NCBI RefSeq assembly: GCF_900100265.1
Contig: NZ_LT629696.1
Span: 682,001-746,000 of the forward strand
Origin: Leifsonia sp. 466MF
GTDB taxonomy: Bacteria > Actinomycetota > Actinomycetes > Actinomycetales > Microbacteriaceae
Direction: 5' to 3'
DNA length: 64,000 nucleotides
Shown here one piece after another: positions 35,559-45,803 of this stretch (positions within the stretch are counted from its first letter, which is position 1; every line of letters starts with the position of its first letter). The position numbers and the translations under genes are program-made. Below the pieces are notes generated by a model. It saw only the letters and a list, made by a program, of their open reading frames with translations, was not told the DNA's origin and did not search any database.

Positions 35559-35918
35559 ATGGCGAACATCAAGAAGGGCGACCTGGTCCAGGTCATCTCG
35601 GGCCGTTCGCAGGCCCGCGGTGGTGACCGTGGCAAGCAGGGTCGCGTCATCGAGGTTCTCGTCGAGCAGAACCGTGTCATCGTCGAGGGCGTCAACTTCG
35701 TGACGAAGCACGTGCGCGTCGGCCAGACGCAGCGTGGCACGAAGACCGGCGGAATCGAGACCCACGAGGCCCCGATCCACGTCTCGAACGTGGCGCTGGT
35801 CGACCCCGAGACCAAGAAGCCGACCCGCGTCGGCTTCCGCGAAGAGAGTGTCACGAAGGACGGCGTCACCAAGACGGTCCGCGTTCGTTACGCCAAGAAG
35901 TCTGGTAAGGACCTGTAA
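35559..35918 (+). CDS. rplX: 50S ribosomal protein L24
   Basis: 119 residues with a KOW motif near the N-terminus ([30 protein letters not shown]). Assembly initiator of 50S. TAATG overlap with rplE. Confidence 0.97.
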   Translation: MANIKKGDLVQVISGRSQARGGDRGKQGRVIEVLVEQNRVIVEGVNFVTKHVRVGQTQRGTKTGGIETHEAPIHVSNVALVDPETKKPTRVGFREESVTKDGVTKTVRVRYAKKSGKDL

Positions 35919-36505
35919 TGACCGACACTGCAACCGCTGCTGGCAAAATCCAGCCGCGCCTGAAGCAGAAGTACAAGAACGAGATCTCCCAGCAGCTCCA
36001 GGGCGACTTCGGCTTCACCAACGTGCACCAGGTGCCCGGTCTGGTGAAGATCGTCGTCAACATGGGTGTCGGCGAGGCGGCTCGTGACGGCAAGGTGATC
36101 GACGGTGCGGTCAACGACCTCACCCTGATCACCGGTCAGAAGCCCCAGGTCACGAAGGCCCGCAAGTCCATCGCGCAGTTCAAGCTGCGCGAGGGTCAGC
36201 CGATCGGCGCGCACGTCACGCTGCGCGGCGACCGCATGTGGGAGTTCCTCGACCGTCTCCTCACGCTCGCGCTTCCGCGAATCCGCGACTTCCGCGGCCT
36301 CAGCGACAAGCAGTTCGACGGGAACGGCAACTACACGTTCGGTCTCACGGAGCAGTCGATGTTCCACGAGATCAACCAGGACCGCATCGACCGCGTCCGC
36401 GGCATGGACATCACTGTGGTGACCACCGCCAAGAACGACGACGAGGGCCGCGCACTGCTCAAGCAGCTCGGCTTCCCGTTCCGTTCCAACGACGCGGCCA
36501 ACTAG
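35918..36505 (+). CDS. rplE: 50S ribosomal protein L5
   Basis: 195 residues, 5S rRNA-binding protein; [40 protein letters not shown] and [12 protein letters not shown] motifs. The next gene should often be rpsN (S14), but it is absent; instead a 99-nt gap with a hairpin precedes rpsH. Confidence 0.97.
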   Translation: MTDTATAAGKIQPRLKQKYKNEISQQLQGDFGFTNVHQVPGLVKIVVNMGVGEAARDGKVIDGAVNDLTLITGQKPQVTKARKSIAQFKLREGQPIGAHVTLRGDRMWEFLDRLLTLALPRIRDFRGLSDKQFDGNGNYTFGLTEQSMFHEINQDRIDRVRGMDITVVTTAKNDDEGRALLKQLGFPFRSNDAAN

Positions 36506-36513
36506 GCCCACCT

Positions 36514-36539
36514 GCGGGCCGGCCGTCCGGCCGGCCCGC
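36514..36539 (+). promoter_or_regulatory. 11-bp hairpin between rplE and rpsH
   Basis: GCGGGCCGGCC (36514-36524), loop GTCC, GGCCGGCCCGC (36529-36539), followed by TTCC. Very stable stem inside the operon at the position where rpsN is found in other lineages. Confidence 0.6.
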
Positions 36540-36604
36540 TTCCACCACAGGTCGTCAGTCGTGTACCGGCTGAACGAAACCTGGTGACCGTAAGGAAAAC
36601 CGAA

Positions 36605-37003
36605 ATGACCATGACAGATCCGGTCGCAGACATGCTGACCAGACTGCGCAACGCGAACTCGGCTCACCACGACACCGTGTCGATGCCGCACTCGAAGCTC
36701 AAGGCCCACATCGCCGAGATCCTCACCAAGGAGGGCTACATCTCCGGCTGGGACGTCACCGACGCCCGCGTCGGCAAGACGCTGACCCTGCAGCTCAAGT
36801 TCGGACCGAACCGCGAGCGTTCCATCGCCGGTATCAAGCGCGTGTCGAAGCCCGGCCTTCGCGTCTACGCGAAGTCCACGGAGCTCCCCAAGGTGCTCGG
36901 CGGGCTCGGCGTCGCCATCCTGTCCACCTCCTCCGGTCTGCTCACGGACCGCCAGGCTGAGAAGAAGGGCGTGGGTGGGGAAGTCCTCGCCTACGTGTGG
37001 TAA
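36605..37003 (+). CDS. rpsH: 30S ribosomal protein S8
   Basis: 132 residues, [24 protein letters not shown] start, [24 protein letters not shown] end. ATG 36605 with AAGGAAAACCGAA upstream; the frame extends to 36584 but this start gives the family length. S8 is the spc autoregulator in E. coli. Confidence 0.97.
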   Translation: MTMTDPVADMLTRLRNANSAHHDTVSMPHSKLKAHIAEILTKEGYISGWDVTDARVGKTLTLQLKFGPNRERSIAGIKRVSKPGLRVYAKSTELPKVLGGLGVAILSTSSGLLTDRQAEKKGVGGEVLAYVW

Positions 37004-37009
37004 TCCGCC

Positions 37010-37546
37010 ATGTCGCGTATTGGAAGACTGCCCATCGACATCCCGACCGGGGTCGATGTGAAGATCGACGGCCAGGCCGTCACCGTCAAGGGCCCGAAGG
37101 GTGAGCTCAGCCTCACCGTCGCTGAGCCCATCGAGGTCAAGCTGGAGGAGAACCAGGTCCTGGTTACCCGTCCGGACGACGAGCGCGCTTCGCGTTCGCT
37201 GCACGGCCTGACCCGCACCCTCATCAACAACCAGATCATCGGCGTCACCCAGGGCTACTCCAAGGGCCTGGAGATCGTCGGCACCGGTTACCGCGTCGTC
37301 CAGAAGGGCTCGGCCGTCGAGTTCGCGCTCGGCTTCTCGCACCCGGTGACCGTCGAGCCGCCGGCTGGCATCACGTTCACGGTCGAGGGCAACAACCGCC
37401 TGACCGTGGCCGGGATCGACAAGCAGGCCGTCGGTGAGGTCGCCGCGAACATCCGCAAGATCCGCAAGCCCGAGCCGTACAAGGGCAAGGGCGTGCGCTA
37501 CGCCGGCGAGGTCGTTCGTCGCAAGGCCGGAAAGGCTGGTAAGTAA
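37010..37546 (+). CDS. rplF: 50S ribosomal protein L6
   Basis: 178 residues, [31 protein letters not shown] start, [25 protein letters not shown] end; near the GTPase centre. 6 nt after rpsH. Confidence 0.98.
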   Translation: MSRIGRLPIDIPTGVDVKIDGQAVTVKGPKGELSLTVAEPIEVKLEENQVLVTRPDDERASRSLHGLTRTLINNQIIGVTQGYSKGLEIVGTGYRVVQKGSAVEFALGFSHPVTVEPPAGITFTVEGNNRLTVAGIDKQAVGEVAANIRKIRKPEPYKGKGVRYAGEVVRRKAGKAGK

Positions 37547-37548
37547 TC

Positions 37549-37920
37549 ATGGCTCTGGGTACCAGAGGAAAGAGCAAGGCGGCCGCTCGCGACCGCCGTC
37601 ACACCCGCCTTCGCAAGAAGATCGAGGGCACCGCGGTCCGTCCGCGCCTGGTCGTGACCCGTTCGGCCCGCCACGTCTTCGTGCAGGTCGTCGACGACGC
37701 GCAGGGCCACACGCTGGCGTCCGCGTCGACCATGGAAGCGGACCTGCGCACCTTCGACGGTGACAAGACCGCCAAGGCCCGCAAGGTCGGAGAGCTCGTC
37801 GCCGAGCGCGCGAAGAGCGCCGGTGTCGACGCCGTCGTGTTCGACCGTGGAGGCAGCAAGTACGCGGGCCGCGTCGCCGCTGTCGCCGAGGGAGCTCGAG
37901 AGGGTGGACTGAACCTGTGA
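37549..37920 (+). CDS. rplR: 50S ribosomal protein L18
   Basis: 123 residues, [31 protein letters not shown] and the [26 protein letters not shown] end. Binds 5S rRNA with L5. Overlaps rpsE start (GTGA). Confidence 0.97.
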   Translation: MALGTRGKSKAAARDRRHTRLRKKIEGTAVRPRLVVTRSARHVFVQVVDDAQGHTLASASTMEADLRTFDGDKTAKARKVGELVAERAKSAGVDAVVFDRGGSKYAGRVAAVAEGAREGGLNL

Positions 37921-38630
37921 GCGACGAGAACAACAAGGAGCAGACCGTGGCCGATCAGGTAACGGACAGCGCGCAGCCGGTGGAGACCGCTGCGGGCACC
38001 GACAACAACACCCGGAGCGAGCGCGAGCCGCGCCGTGGTGGCCGCGAGCGCAACCCCAACCGCGACCGTGGCAGCCGTGACGCCGACAAGAGCCAGTTCC
38101 TGGAGCGCGTCGTCACCATCAACCGCGTCTCGAAGGTCGTGAAGGGTGGTCGTCGCTTCAGCTTCACCGCTCTCGTGGTCGTCGGCGACGGCAACGGCCT
38201 GGTGGGCGTCGGCTACGGCAAGGCCCGTGAGGTGCCGCTGGCGATCTCGAAGGGCGTCGAGGAGGCGAAGAAGAACTTCTTCCGCGTCCCGCGCGTCGGC
38301 AACACCATCCCGCACCCGGTGCAGGGTGAGGCCGCCGCCGGTGTCGTCCTCCTGCGTCCGGCCGCCGCCGGTACCGGTGTTATCGCCGGTGGTCCGGTGC
38401 GCGCCGTCCTGGAGTGCGCCGGCATCCACGACGTGCTGAGCAAGTCGCTCGGTTCGTCCAACACGATCAACATCGTGCACGCGACCGTCGAGGCGCTGAA
38501 GCAGCTCGAGGAGCCCCGCGCCGTCGCAGCTCGCCGTGGTCTCGACTACGACCAGGTCGCCCCGGCGCGCCTGCTTCGCACCGAGGCAGCGCTGGCCGAG
38601 GCCGCCGCGACCGCGAAGGCAGGTGCCTGA
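37917..38630 (+). CDS. rpsE: 30S ribosomal protein S5 with N-terminal extension
   Basis: 237 residues from GTG 37917. The core begins near residue 60 ([43 protein letters not shown]). The first ~55 residues are charged and disordered. An in-frame GTG at 37947 has a better-placed AAGGAG site (6 nt upstream), so the protein may instead be 227 residues. TGATG overlap with rpmD. Confidence 0.95.
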   Translation: MSDENNKEQTVADQVTDSAQPVETAAGTDNNTRSEREPRRGGRERNPNRDRGSRDADKSQFLERVVTINRVSKVVKGGRRFSFTALVVVGDGNGLVGVGYGKAREVPLAISKGVEEAKKNFFRVPRVGNTIPHPVQGEAAAGVVLLRPAAAGTGVIAGGPVRAVLECAGIHDVLSKSLGSSNTINIVHATVEALKQLEEPRAVAARRGLDYDQVAPARLLRTEAALAEAAATAKAGA

Positions 38631-38815
38631 TGGCTGCGCGTCTGAAGATCACGCAGATCAAGTCGAAAGTGAGCGAGAAGCAGTACCAGCGCGACACGCT
38701 GCGCAGTCTGGGACTGAAGCGCATCGGTGACGTCGTCGTCCGCGAGGACAACCCGCAGAACCGTGGGTACGTCAACACCGTCGCTCACCTGGTGAAGGTC
38801 GAGGAGATTGACTAA
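38630..38815 (+). CDS. rpmD: 50S ribosomal protein L30
   Basis: 61 residues: [20 protein letters not shown] start, [30 protein letters not shown]. The longer frame upstream is a shadow of rpsE. Overlaps neighbours at both ends (TGATG, TAATG). Confidence 0.96.
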   Translation: MAARLKITQIKSKVSEKQYQRDTLRSLGLKRIGDVVVREDNPQNRGYVNTVAHLVKVEEID

Positions 38816-39507
38816 TGGCTGAAGAGAAGGCCACCACAGAGGCCGCTGAGAAGCCGGCCGCCAAGAAGCCCGCGACCAAGGCCGCGAGCACGAAGGCTGC
38901 CGCTGACAAGCCGGCCGCCGAGAAGACCAGCACCGCGAAGAAGGCTCCGGCCAAGAAGGCGTCGGCTCCGGCCGCTGCCGACAAGGCCGCCGCCTCCAGC
39001 ACGGACGACACCGTGGCCGCAAAGCCGGCCGCGAAGTCCTCCGCCAAGAAGGACGTCGCCGCCCCGCGCGAGCAGGTCCTGAAGGTGCACCACCTCCGCC
39101 CCGCCGCCGGCGCCAAGAAGGAGAAGACCCGCGTCGGACGCGGTGAGGGCTCCAAGGGTAAGACGGCCGGTCGCGGTACCAAGGGAACCAAGGCGCGCTA
39201 CCAGGTGCGTCCGGGCTTCCAGGGCGGCCAGCTTCCCCTGCACATGCGTGCGCCGAAGCTGCGCGGCTTCAAGAACCCGTTCCGCGTCGAGTACCAGGTC
39301 GTGAACCTGGAGAAGCTCGCCGAGCTGTACCCGTCGGGCGGTGACGTCACCGTCGCCGACCTGGTCGCCAAGGGTGCCGTTCGCAAGAACGAGAAGGTCA
39401 AGGTTCTCGGCAACGGGGACATTGCGGTTAAGCTGAACGTTGCGGTCGACAAGGTCTCCGGCTCTGCTGAGCAGAAGATCGTCGCCGCAGGTGGCTCCGT
39501 CAAGTAG
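38815..39507 (+). CDS. rplO: 50S ribosomal protein L15 with long Ala/Lys-rich N-terminal extension
   Basis: 230 residues versus about 147 for a typical L15. The core starts near residue 88 ([36 protein letters not shown]) and is complete. The first ~86 residues are PAAKK/KKAPAKK-type repeats resembling histone H1 tails. ATG 38815 overlaps the rpmD stop, so the extension is in the genuine reading frame, not a mis-called start. Confidence 0.95.
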   Translation: MAEEKATTEAAEKPAAKKPATKAASTKAAADKPAAEKTSTAKKAPAKKASAPAAADKAAASSTDDTVAAKPAAKSSAKKDVAAPREQVLKVHHLRPAAGAKKEKTRVGRGEGSKGKTAGRGTKGTKARYQVRPGFQGGQLPLHMRAPKLRGFKNPFRVEYQVVNLEKLAELYPSGGDVTVADLVAKGAVRKNEKVKVLGNGDIAVKLNVAVDKVSGSAEQKIVAAGGSVK

Positions 39508-39525
39508 TCATCCGCAGAGCAGCTG

Positions 39526-39557
39526 AGTCGGGTGGCCGGGGAACCGGCCACCCGACT
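39526..39557 (+). promoter_or_regulatory. 14-bp perfect hairpin between rplO and secY
   Basis: AGTCGGGTGGCCGG (39526-39539), loop GGAA, CCGGCCACCCGACT (39544-39557). No T-tract. Likely an attenuator or processing stem that lowers secY relative to the ribosomal genes. Confidence 0.7.
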
Positions 39558-39583
39558 GACTCTTAGGAAAGCAGGACGCAGGA

Positions 39584-40906
39584 TTGTTTAGCGCCGTTGG
39601 GCGGATCTTCCGCACCCCGGATCTTCGCCGGAAGATCTTCTTCACGCTGGGCATCATCGCCCTGTTCCGGCTGGGATCCTTCATCCCTGCGCCATTCGTC
39701 GATTTCGGCAACGTCCAGACATGTCTGAACGCTAATCAGGACACTTCCGGCCTGTATTCGCTGGTGAATCTGTTCTCCGGCGGTGCCCTCCTCAAGCTCT
39801 CGATCTTCGCGCTCGGCATCATGCCGTACATCACCGCGTCGATCATCGTGCAGCTGCTGCGCGTGGTCATCCCGCGCTTCGAGACCCTCTACAAGGAGGG
39901 CCAGGCCGGCCAGGCCAAGCTCACGCAGTACACGCGCTACCTCACCATCGCGCTGGGCGTCCTCCAGTCGACGACCCTCATCACCGTCGCCCGCAGCGGC
40001 GCGCTGTTCGGCACCACCGCCGTCTCCCAATGCACGCAGCTGATCACGGACGACTCCTGGTACGCGATCATGCTCATGGTCGTCACCATGACCGCCGGCA
40101 CGGGCCTCATCATGTGGATGGGCGAGCTCGTCACCGAGCGCGGCATCGGCAACGGCATGTCGCTCCTCATCTTCACCTCGATCGCCGCGCAGTTCCCGTC
40201 CTCCCTCTGGGCGGTCGGCCAGTCGCAGGGCATCGAGATCCTGCTGGTCGTGATCGCGATCGGGTTGCTCATCGTCATGGGCGTCGTCTTCGTCGAGCAG
40301 TCGCAGCGGCGCATCCCCGTGCAATACGCGAAACGCATGGTCGGGCGACGGACCTACGGCGGCAACAACACGTACATCCCGATCAAGGTCAACATGGCCG
40401 GCGTCGTACCCGTCATCTTCGCGTCGTCGCTGCTGTACCTGCCGGCGCTCATCGCCCAGTTCAACCAGCCGGCCGCCGGCAAGGCACCGGCGCCGTGGGT
40501 CACGTGGATCACGAACTACCTGACCAAGGGCGACCACCCGCTGTACATGCTGCTGTACTTCCTCCTGATCGTCGGGTTCACCTACTTCTACGTGGCGATC
40601 ACCTTCAACCCGGAGGAGGTCGCGGACAACATGAAGAAGTACGGCGGCTTCATCCCCGGCATCCGCGCGGGCCGTCCGACGGCCGAGTACCTCGATTACG
40701 TGCTCACGCGGGTGACCCTGCCCGGATCCTTCTATCTGGGCATCATCGCGCTGATCCCATTGGTCGCCTTCGCGTTGATCGGCGCAAGCCAGAACTTCAT
40801 GTTCGGCGGCACGTCCATCCTGATCATCGTCGGTGTCGGGCTGGAGACGGTCAAGCAGATCGACTCCCAGCTTCAGCAGCGGCATTACGAAGGGCTTCTG
40901 CGTTGA
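39584..40906 (+). CDS. secY: Preprotein translocase subunit SecY
   Basis: Central channel of the Sec translocon. 440 residues, ten membrane helices, starting [36 protein letters not shown]. The start codon is TTG (39584) with a weak GCAGGA site, which together with the upstream hairpin should limit synthesis. TTGA overlap with adk. Confidence 0.97.
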   Translation: MFSAVGRIFRTPDLRRKIFFTLGIIALFRLGSFIPAPFVDFGNVQTCLNANQDTSGLYSLVNLFSGGALLKLSIFALGIMPYITASIIVQLLRVVIPRFETLYKEGQAGQAKLTQYTRYLTIALGVLQSTTLITVARSGALFGTTAVSQCTQLITDDSWYAIMLMVVTMTAGTGLIMWMGELVTERGIGNGMSLLIFTSIAAQFPSSLWAVGQSQGIEILLVVIAIGLLIVMGVVFVEQSQRRIPVQYAKRMVGRRTYGGNNTYIPIKVNMAGVVPVIFASSLLYLPALIAQFNQPAAGKAPAPWVTWITNYLTKGDHPLYMLLYFLLIVGFTYFYVAITFNPEEVADNMKKYGGFIPGIRAGRPTAEYLDYVLTRVTLPGSFYLGIIALIPLVAFALIGASQNFMFGGTSILIIVGVGLETVKQIDSQLQQRHYEGLLR

Positions 40907-41523
40907 CCCGAATGCTGATCGTCGGACCCCCCGGAGCGGGCAAGGGCACTCAGGCCTCCCGCATCACCACCGCCTACGGGATCCCCGACATCTCCACGGG
41001 CGACATCTTCCGGGCCAACATCAAGAACGAGACGCCGCTCGGCAAGCAGGTCAAGGCCATCGTCGACGCGGGCGACTACGTCCCGGACACGCTCACCAAC
41101 CAGCTGGTCGCGGACCGGCTCGATGAGGAGGACGCCAAGAACGGCTTCCTGCTCGACGGGTACCCGCGGACGCTCGCGCAGGTCGACTACCTCGACGAGC
41201 TCCTCGCCGGCAAGGGGCAGAAGCTGGATGCGGTCATCCAGCTGACGGCCGACCAGGACGAGATCGTGCAGCGCCTGACCAAGCGGGCTCACGAACAGGG
41301 TCGAGCGGACGACTCGGAAGAGGCCATCCGCCACCGCCAGCAGGTGTACGTGCGCGAGACCTCGCCGCTGATCGACGTGTACCGCGAGCGCGGTCTCCTC
41401 GTGCCGGTCGACGGCCTGGGTGCGATGGACGAGGTCGCGGAGCGGATCACCTCCGCCCTCGCCGAGCGCGGCATCGTCCCGGTCGCGGGCGCAGGCGCGT
41501 CCACCGGCGAGTCCGTGGCCTAG
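40903..41523 (+). CDS. adk: Adenylate kinase
   Basis: Converts ATP + AMP to 2 ADP. 206 residues with P-loop [16 protein letters not shown], and DGYPRT motifs. The LID lacks the zinc cysteines and is short, giving a small variant. Start chosen at TTG 40903, overlapping the secY stop, giving the usual (M)[19 protein letters not shown] 40912 is the alternative. Confidence 0.95.
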   Translation: MTRMLIVGPPGAGKGTQASRITTAYGIPDISTGDIFRANIKNETPLGKQVKAIVDAGDYVPDTLTNQLVADRLDEEDAKNGFLLDGYPRTLAQVDYLDELLAGKGQKLDAVIQLTADQDEIVQRLTKRAHEQGRADDSEEAIRHRQQVYVRETSPLIDVYRERGLLVPVDGLGAMDEVAERITSALAERGIVPVAGAGASTGESVA

Positions 41524-41525
41524 AA

Positions 41526-42356
41526 GTGGTCTTCAAGAGGTCGATCTACAAGACGCCCGCTCAACTCCGCGACATGGTCGCGCCCGGGCGCGCGACGGCC
41601 GCGTCTCTCGAAGCGGTCGCGGCGGCGGTCGCTCCCGGCGTGTCCACCCTCGAGCTCGACGCGATCGCCGAGCGCGCGATCGTGGATGCGGGCGGTTCGT
41701 CGAACTTCCAGTTGGAGCCCGGCTACCATCACACGATCTGCGCGTCGGTGAACGACGAGGTGGTGCACGGGATCCCCGGTCAGCGCATTCTCGAGCCCGG
41801 CGACATCCTGTCGGTCGACAGCGGCGCGATCCTGGGGGGCTGGAACGGGGATGCGGCGCGCACTTTCGTGCTGCCCGATCCCGCGCATCCCGAACTCGTG
41901 GCCGAGCGCACCCGCCTCTCAGAGGTGACGGAGCAGTCGCTGTGGCGCGGTATCGCGACCCTGGCGTCCGCCCGCTACCTCAACGACGTGGGTGAGGCGA
42001 TCGAGGACTACATCTCGGCGCTGGGCGACTACGGCATCCTGACCGACTACATCGGCCACGGCATCGGGCGCCGCATGCACGAGGAGCCGCCGGTGTTCAA
42101 CTACCGCGTGCGCGCCAAGGGGCCGGAGGTGCGCCCTGGGCTCGTCGTCGCGATCGAGCCGATGGTCGTGCTCGGATCGCAGGAGACCTACGTCAAGGAC
42201 GACGGCTGGACCGTCGCGACGGAGGACGGCTCGGCGGCCGCCCACTGGGAGCACAGCGTCGCCGTCCACGCGGACGGCATCTGGGTGCTCACCGCGAGCG
42301 ACGGCGGGGCCGCCGGCCTCGCCCCGTTCGGTGTGACGCCGGTTCCGATCGCCTGA
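41526..42356 (+). CDS. map: Type I methionine aminopeptidase
   Basis: Removes initiator methionine. 276 residues, pita-bread fold with metal ligands in SVDSGA, WNGDAARTF, GHGIG, AIEPM and HWEHSVAV. GTG 41526, 2 nt after adk. Standard spc-operon position after adk. The C-terminus is about 15 residues longer than minimal enzymes. Confidence 0.96.
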   Translation: MVFKRSIYKTPAQLRDMVAPGRATAASLEAVAAAVAPGVSTLELDAIAERAIVDAGGSSNFQLEPGYHHTICASVNDEVVHGIPGQRILEPGDILSVDSGAILGGWNGDAARTFVLPDPAHPELVAERTRLSEVTEQSLWRGIATLASARYLNDVGEAIEDYISALGDYGILTDYIGHGIGRRMHEEPPVFNYRVRAKGPEVRPGLVVAIEPMVVLGSQETYVKDDGWTVATEDGSAAAHWEHSVAVHADGIWVLTASDGGAAGLAPFGVTPVPIA

Positions 42357-42410
42357 TGGGCGCCCGGATCACGGTGTTCGCCCAGAGCGGCGGAGGATCA
42401 TACACTCGGA

Positions 42411-42440
42411 TTGGCGGATTCGCGCCCTTTCCCATAAGAT
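42411..42440 (+). promoter_or_regulatory. infA promoter
   Basis: TTGGCG (42411-42416), 18-nt spacer, TAAGAT (42435-42440). Seven bases after the -10 lies TTGGTGTC, the same sequence at the same distance as in the rplM promoter. Confidence 0.6.
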
Positions 42441-42529
42441 AGATCCTTGGTGTCTTAGGCGCGTTCTCACGTGCCTTCCGCCGATCAACGCACGACCAGC
42501 AAACCACGACTTTTAGCGACAGTGAGGCT

Positions 42530-42751
42530 ATGGCCAAAAAAGACGGTGTCATCGAGATCGAAGGATCCGTGATCGAGGCTCTTCCCAACGCGATGTTCCG
42601 CGTGGAGTTGACGAACGGTCACAAGGTTCTTGCCCACATCTCCGGCAAGATGCGCCAGCACTACATCCGCATCCTCCCCGAGGACCGCGTGATCGTGGAG
42701 CTGAGCCCTTACGATCTGACCCGCGGCCGGATCGTCTACCGCTACAAGTAA
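42530..42751 (+). CDS. infA: Translation initiation factor IF-1
   Basis: 73 residues, S1/OB fold: [42 protein letters not shown]. Blocks the A site during initiation. Preceded by a 173-nt gap with its own promoter, so the alpha-type cluster can be transcribed separately from spc. Confidence 0.98.
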   Translation: MAKKDGVIEIEGSVIEALPNAMFRVELTNGHKVLAHISGKMRQHYIRILPEDRVIVELSPYDLTRGRIVYRYK

Positions 42752-42833
42752 AGGTCTGCTGTAAGTAACGGCCCCACCCAACGGGTAGCCCCGGGTGAGG
42801 TACGAGGACAGCGAACAAAGGTAAGAAACACTT

Positions 42834-42947
42834 ATGAAGGTCAACCCCTCGGTCAAGAGGATCTGCGACAAGTGCAAGGTCATCCGCCGCAACGGCCGGG
42901 TCATGGTCATCTGCGAGAACCCGCGCCACAAGCAGCGCCAGGGCTGA
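42834..42947 (+). CDS. rpmJ: 50S ribosomal protein L36
   Basis: 37 residues: [20 protein letters not shown] then [17 protein letters not shown]. Zinc-ribbon ligands C11, C14, C27 and H32 are all present, so this is the zinc-binding (C+) form. It sits between infA and rpsM as usual. Confidence 0.97.
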   Translation: MKVNPSVKRICDKCKVIRRNGRVMVICENPRHKQRQG

Positions 42948-43082
42948 ACGCAGTCATAACCGAATAGAAGAACAGGCGATGCCAGAACCCGCGTCCGGAG
43001 ACGGACACGGGGGACACCCTCGGAGGAGGCCGGGGCACCGGGATCGCTGCAGACCTCCACTCATCACAGGAGAAGCCAACAC

Positions 43083-43457
43083 ATGGCACGTCTAGCAGGC
43101 GTCGACATCCCGCGCGAGAAGCGCGTCGAGGTCGCACTCACCTACATCTATGGAGTCGGCCGCACCCGCGCCCTCCAGACTCTGCGCGAGACCGAGATCT
43201 CGGGCGACATCCGCGTCAAGGACCTGACCGACGAGCAGCTCGTCGCTCTCCGCGACTACATCGAGGGCAACTTCAAGGTGGAGGGTGACCTGCGCCGCGA
43301 GGTCGCCGCCGACATCCGCCGCAAGGTCGAGATCGGCAGCTACGAGGGTATCCGCCACCGTAAGGGCCTCCCGGTCCGCGGCCAGCGCACCAAGACCAAC
43401 GCTCGTACCCGCAAGGGTCCGAAGCGCACCGTGGCCGGCAAGAAGAAGGCGCGCTAA
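43083..43457 (+). CDS. rpsM: 30S ribosomal protein S13
   Basis: 124 residues, [30 protein letters not shown] start and [26 protein letters not shown] end. Preceded by a 135-nt gap, with CAGGAGAAGCC before the ATG. Confidence 0.98.
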   Translation: MARLAGVDIPREKRVEVALTYIYGVGRTRALQTLRETEISGDIRVKDLTDEQLVALRDYIEGNFKVEGDLRREVAADIRRKVEIGSYEGIRHRKGLPVRGQRTKTNARTRKGPKRTVAGKKKAR

Positions 43458-43495
43458 GGCCCGCGGCCCCACGCTCTTAGGATTCAGGAGAAGAA

Positions 43496-43894
43496 ATGGC
43501 AGCACCCAAGTCGGCCGCTCGCAAGCCGCGCAAGAAGGAAAAGAAGAACATTGCTGTGGGCCAGGCCCACATCAAGAGCACGTTCAACAACACGATCGTC
43601 TCGATCACCGACACCACCGGTGCCGTGATCAGCTGGGCCTCGTCCGGCGGCGTCGGATTCAAGGGCTCCCGCAAGTCGACCCCGTTCGCGGCGCAGCTCG
43701 CCGCCGAGTCGGCCGCGCGTCAGGCGCAGGAGCACGGCATGAAGAAGGTCGACGTCTTCGTCAAGGGCCCGGGTTCGGGTCGCGAGACGGCGATCCGCTC
43801 CCTCCAGGCCGCCGGCCTCGAGGTCGGCTCGATCAACGACGTCACCCCGCAGGCGCACAACGGTTGCCGCCCGCCCAAGCGCCGTCGCGTCTGA
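43496..43894 (+). CDS. rpsK: 30S ribosomal protein S11
   Basis: 132 residues, complete, with [40 protein letters not shown] at the end. Platform protein near the mRNA exit. GGAGAAGAA upstream of the ATG. rpsD, found next in many bacteria, is absent here. Confidence 0.98.
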   Translation: MAAPKSAARKPRKKEKKNIAVGQAHIKSTFNNTIVSITDTTGAVISWASSGGVGFKGSRKSTPFAAQLAAESAARQAQEHGMKKVDVFVKGPGSGRETAIRSLQAAGLEVGSINDVTPQAHNGCRPPKRRRV

Positions 43895-43913
43895 GTTCTC
43901 TTCTCGTCCGCCG

Positions 43914-43943
43914 CAGGCGGCGGTCCATTCGGGCCGCCGCCTG
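43914..43943 (+). promoter_or_regulatory. 13-bp hairpin between rpsK and rpoA
   Basis: CAGGCGGCGGTCC (43914-43926), loop ATTC, GGGCCGCCGCCTG (43931-43943), one G-U. No T-tract. Possible attenuation before rpoA. Confidence 0.6.
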
Positions 43944-44014
43944 ACGGCGTGACGAAACCCACCCCAGTAGAAGCGAATGTCATATAGCGGACATTCAGCC
44001 GAAAGGAATCAATA

Positions 44015-45013
44015 GTGCTCATTGCACAGCGTCCTACGCTCACCGAAGAGAACATCTCCGAGTTCCGCTCGCGGTTCGTCATCGAGCCCCTGGAGCCCGG
44101 CTTCGGATACACCCTCGGCAACTCCCTGCGCCGCACCCTCCTCTCCTCCATCCCCGGCGCGGCTGTCACCAGCATCCGCATCGACGGCGTGCTGCACGAG
44201 TTCAGCACCGTTCCGGGCGTCAAGGAGGACGTGACCGAGATCATCCTGAACATCAAGGGTCTGGTGGTCTCCAGCGAGCACGACGAGCCCATCACCGCGT
44301 ACCTCCGCAAGACCGGCGCCGGTCAGGTCACCGCCGCCGACATCTCGGCTCCGGCCGGTGTGGAGATCCACAACCCCGAGCTGGTCATCGCGACCCTCAA
44401 CGACAAGGCGAAGTTCGAGGTCGAGCTGACCATCGAGCGCGGCCGCGGCTACGTGTCGGCCCAGCAGAACCGCAACGAGTACAGCGAGGCGGGCCAGATC
44501 CCGATCGACTCGATCTACTCGCCCGTCCTGAAGGTCACCTACCGCGTCGAGGCCACCCGTGCCGGTGAGCGCACCGACTTCGACCGCCTCGTGGTCGACG
44601 TCGAGACCAAGCCCGCGATCAGCCCGCGCGACGCCATCGCCTCGGCCGGCCGCACGCTGGTCGAGCTGTTCGGTCTCGCTCGCGAGCTCAACAGCGCCGC
44701 AGAGGGCATCGAGATCGGCCCGGCTCCGGTCGACGCCGTCCTCAGCTCCGAGCTGTCGATGCCGATCGAGGACCTCGACCTCTCGGTCCGCTCGTACAAC
44801 TGCCTCAAGCGCGAGGGCATCAACACCGTGAGCGAGCTCGTCTCGCTGTCGGAGACGCAGCTCATGAACATCCGCAACTTCGGTCAGAAGTCGGTGGATG
44901 AGGTCAAGGACAAGCTGACGGAGATGGGTCTGTCGCTGAAGGACTCGGTCCCCGGGTTCGACGGCGCCCACTTCTACAGCGGTTACGACGAGGACGAGTC
45001 CACCACCATCTGA
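44015..45013 (+). CDS. rpoA: RNA polymerase alpha subunit
   Basis: 332 residues: N-terminal dimerisation/assembly domain (about 10-230) with [21 protein letters not shown], then flexible linker and C-terminal domain ([45 protein letters not shown]) for UP elements and activators. GTG 44015 follows GAAAGGAATCAATA. Confidence 0.98.
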   Translation: MLIAQRPTLTEENISEFRSRFVIEPLEPGFGYTLGNSLRRTLLSSIPGAAVTSIRIDGVLHEFSTVPGVKEDVTEIILNIKGLVVSSEHDEPITAYLRKTGAGQVTAADISAPAGVEIHNPELVIATLNDKAKFEVELTIERGRGYVSAQQNRNEYSEAGQIPIDSIYSPVLKVTYRVEATRAGERTDFDRLVVDVETKPAISPRDAIASAGRTLVELFGLARELNSAAEGIEIGPAPVDAVLSSELSMPIEDLDLSVRSYNCLKREGINTVSELVSLSETQLMNIRNFGQKSVDEVKDKLTEMGLSLKDSVPGFDGAHFYSGYDEDESTTI

Positions 45014-45067
45014 GGCTCGTCGCCCGACTCAGCCATCAGACCTTTTCAACACTGGAGATAACCGATC

Positions 45068-45640
45068 ATGCCTAAGCCCACCAAGGGCCCCCGCCTCGGG
45101 GGCGGCCCGGCGCACGAGCGCCTCATGCTCGCCAACCTGGCCGCTGCGCTCTTCACGCACAAGAGCATCAAGACCACCGAGACGAAGGCCAAGCGCCTGC
45201 GTCCCGTGGCCGAGCGCCTGATCACGTTCGCGAAGCGCGGCGACCTGCACGCCCGCCGTCGCGTGCTCGCCGTGATCAGCGACAAGTCCGTCGTGCACGA
45301 GCTCTTCACCGAGATCGCGCCGCTGGTCGCCGAGCGTGAGGGCGGCTACACCCGCATCACGAAGCTCGGCTTCCGCAAGGGTGACAACGCGCCGATGGCG
45401 CAGATCGAGCTCGTGCTCGAGCCCGTCACCCCGAAGGTGAAGTCGTCCAAGACCACCGCCGCCCCCAAGGCTGCGCCGGTCGAGGAGACCCCCGCCGAGG
45501 AGACCGCGACCGAGGAGACCCCGGCCGAGGAGACCAGCACCGAGACCGCCGCCGCCGAGGCGGAGGTCGTCGAGGACGCGACCGCCGACGCCGACGCCGC
45601 CGGTGAGACCGACGCCGAGAGCGAGGCGGCGAAGGCGTAA
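45068..45640 (+). CDS. rplQ: 50S ribosomal protein L17 with acidic C-terminal extension
   Basis: 190 residues; the L17 core (1-123; [20 protein letters not shown]) is complete. Residues 124-190 are an extra Glu/Thr/Ala-rich, strongly acidic tail with repeated PAEET units. Last gene of the cluster, followed by a strong terminator. Confidence 0.96.
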   Translation: MPKPTKGPRLGGGPAHERLMLANLAAALFTHKSIKTTETKAKRLRPVAERLITFAKRGDLHARRRVLAVISDKSVVHELFTEIAPLVAEREGGYTRITKLGFRKGDNAPMAQIELVLEPVTPKVKSSKTTAAPKAAPVEETPAEETATEETPAEETSTETAAAEAEVVEDATADADAAGETDAESEAAKA

Positions 45641-45657
45641 CGCCCTCCCCTTTCCAC

Positions 45658-45693
45658 ACGAAGGCCCTGCATCCTCGGATGCGGGGCCTTCGT
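45658..45693 (+). terminator. Terminator after rplQ
   Basis: A 16-bp stem (45658-45673 with 45678-45693, core GAAGGCCC..GCATC / GATGCGGGGCCTTC), CTCG tetraloop, then CGTTCC. Strong intrinsic terminator ending the ribosomal cluster. Confidence 0.85.
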
Positions 45694-45707
45694 CGTTCCC
45701 GCCGTCT

Positions 45708-45760
45708 GTGGGTCGCAACACGCCGTTATGGCGACCGCAAAACGGCGTGTTGCGACCCAC
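45708..45760. repeat. Long palindromic element with 20-bp perfect arms
   Basis: GTGGGTCGCAACACGCCGTT (45708-45727) and its exact reverse complement (45741-45760) flank a 13-nt loop. It lies 15 nt after the rplQ terminator and is not T-tailed. The form (conserved arm, short variable loop, intergenic) suggests a dispersed REP-like repeat. Confidence 0.75.
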
Positions 45761-45803
45761 GGATGCCGGGCGGGGGCGGGAGGCGAGGCTCTAGGGTGAA
45801 GGG

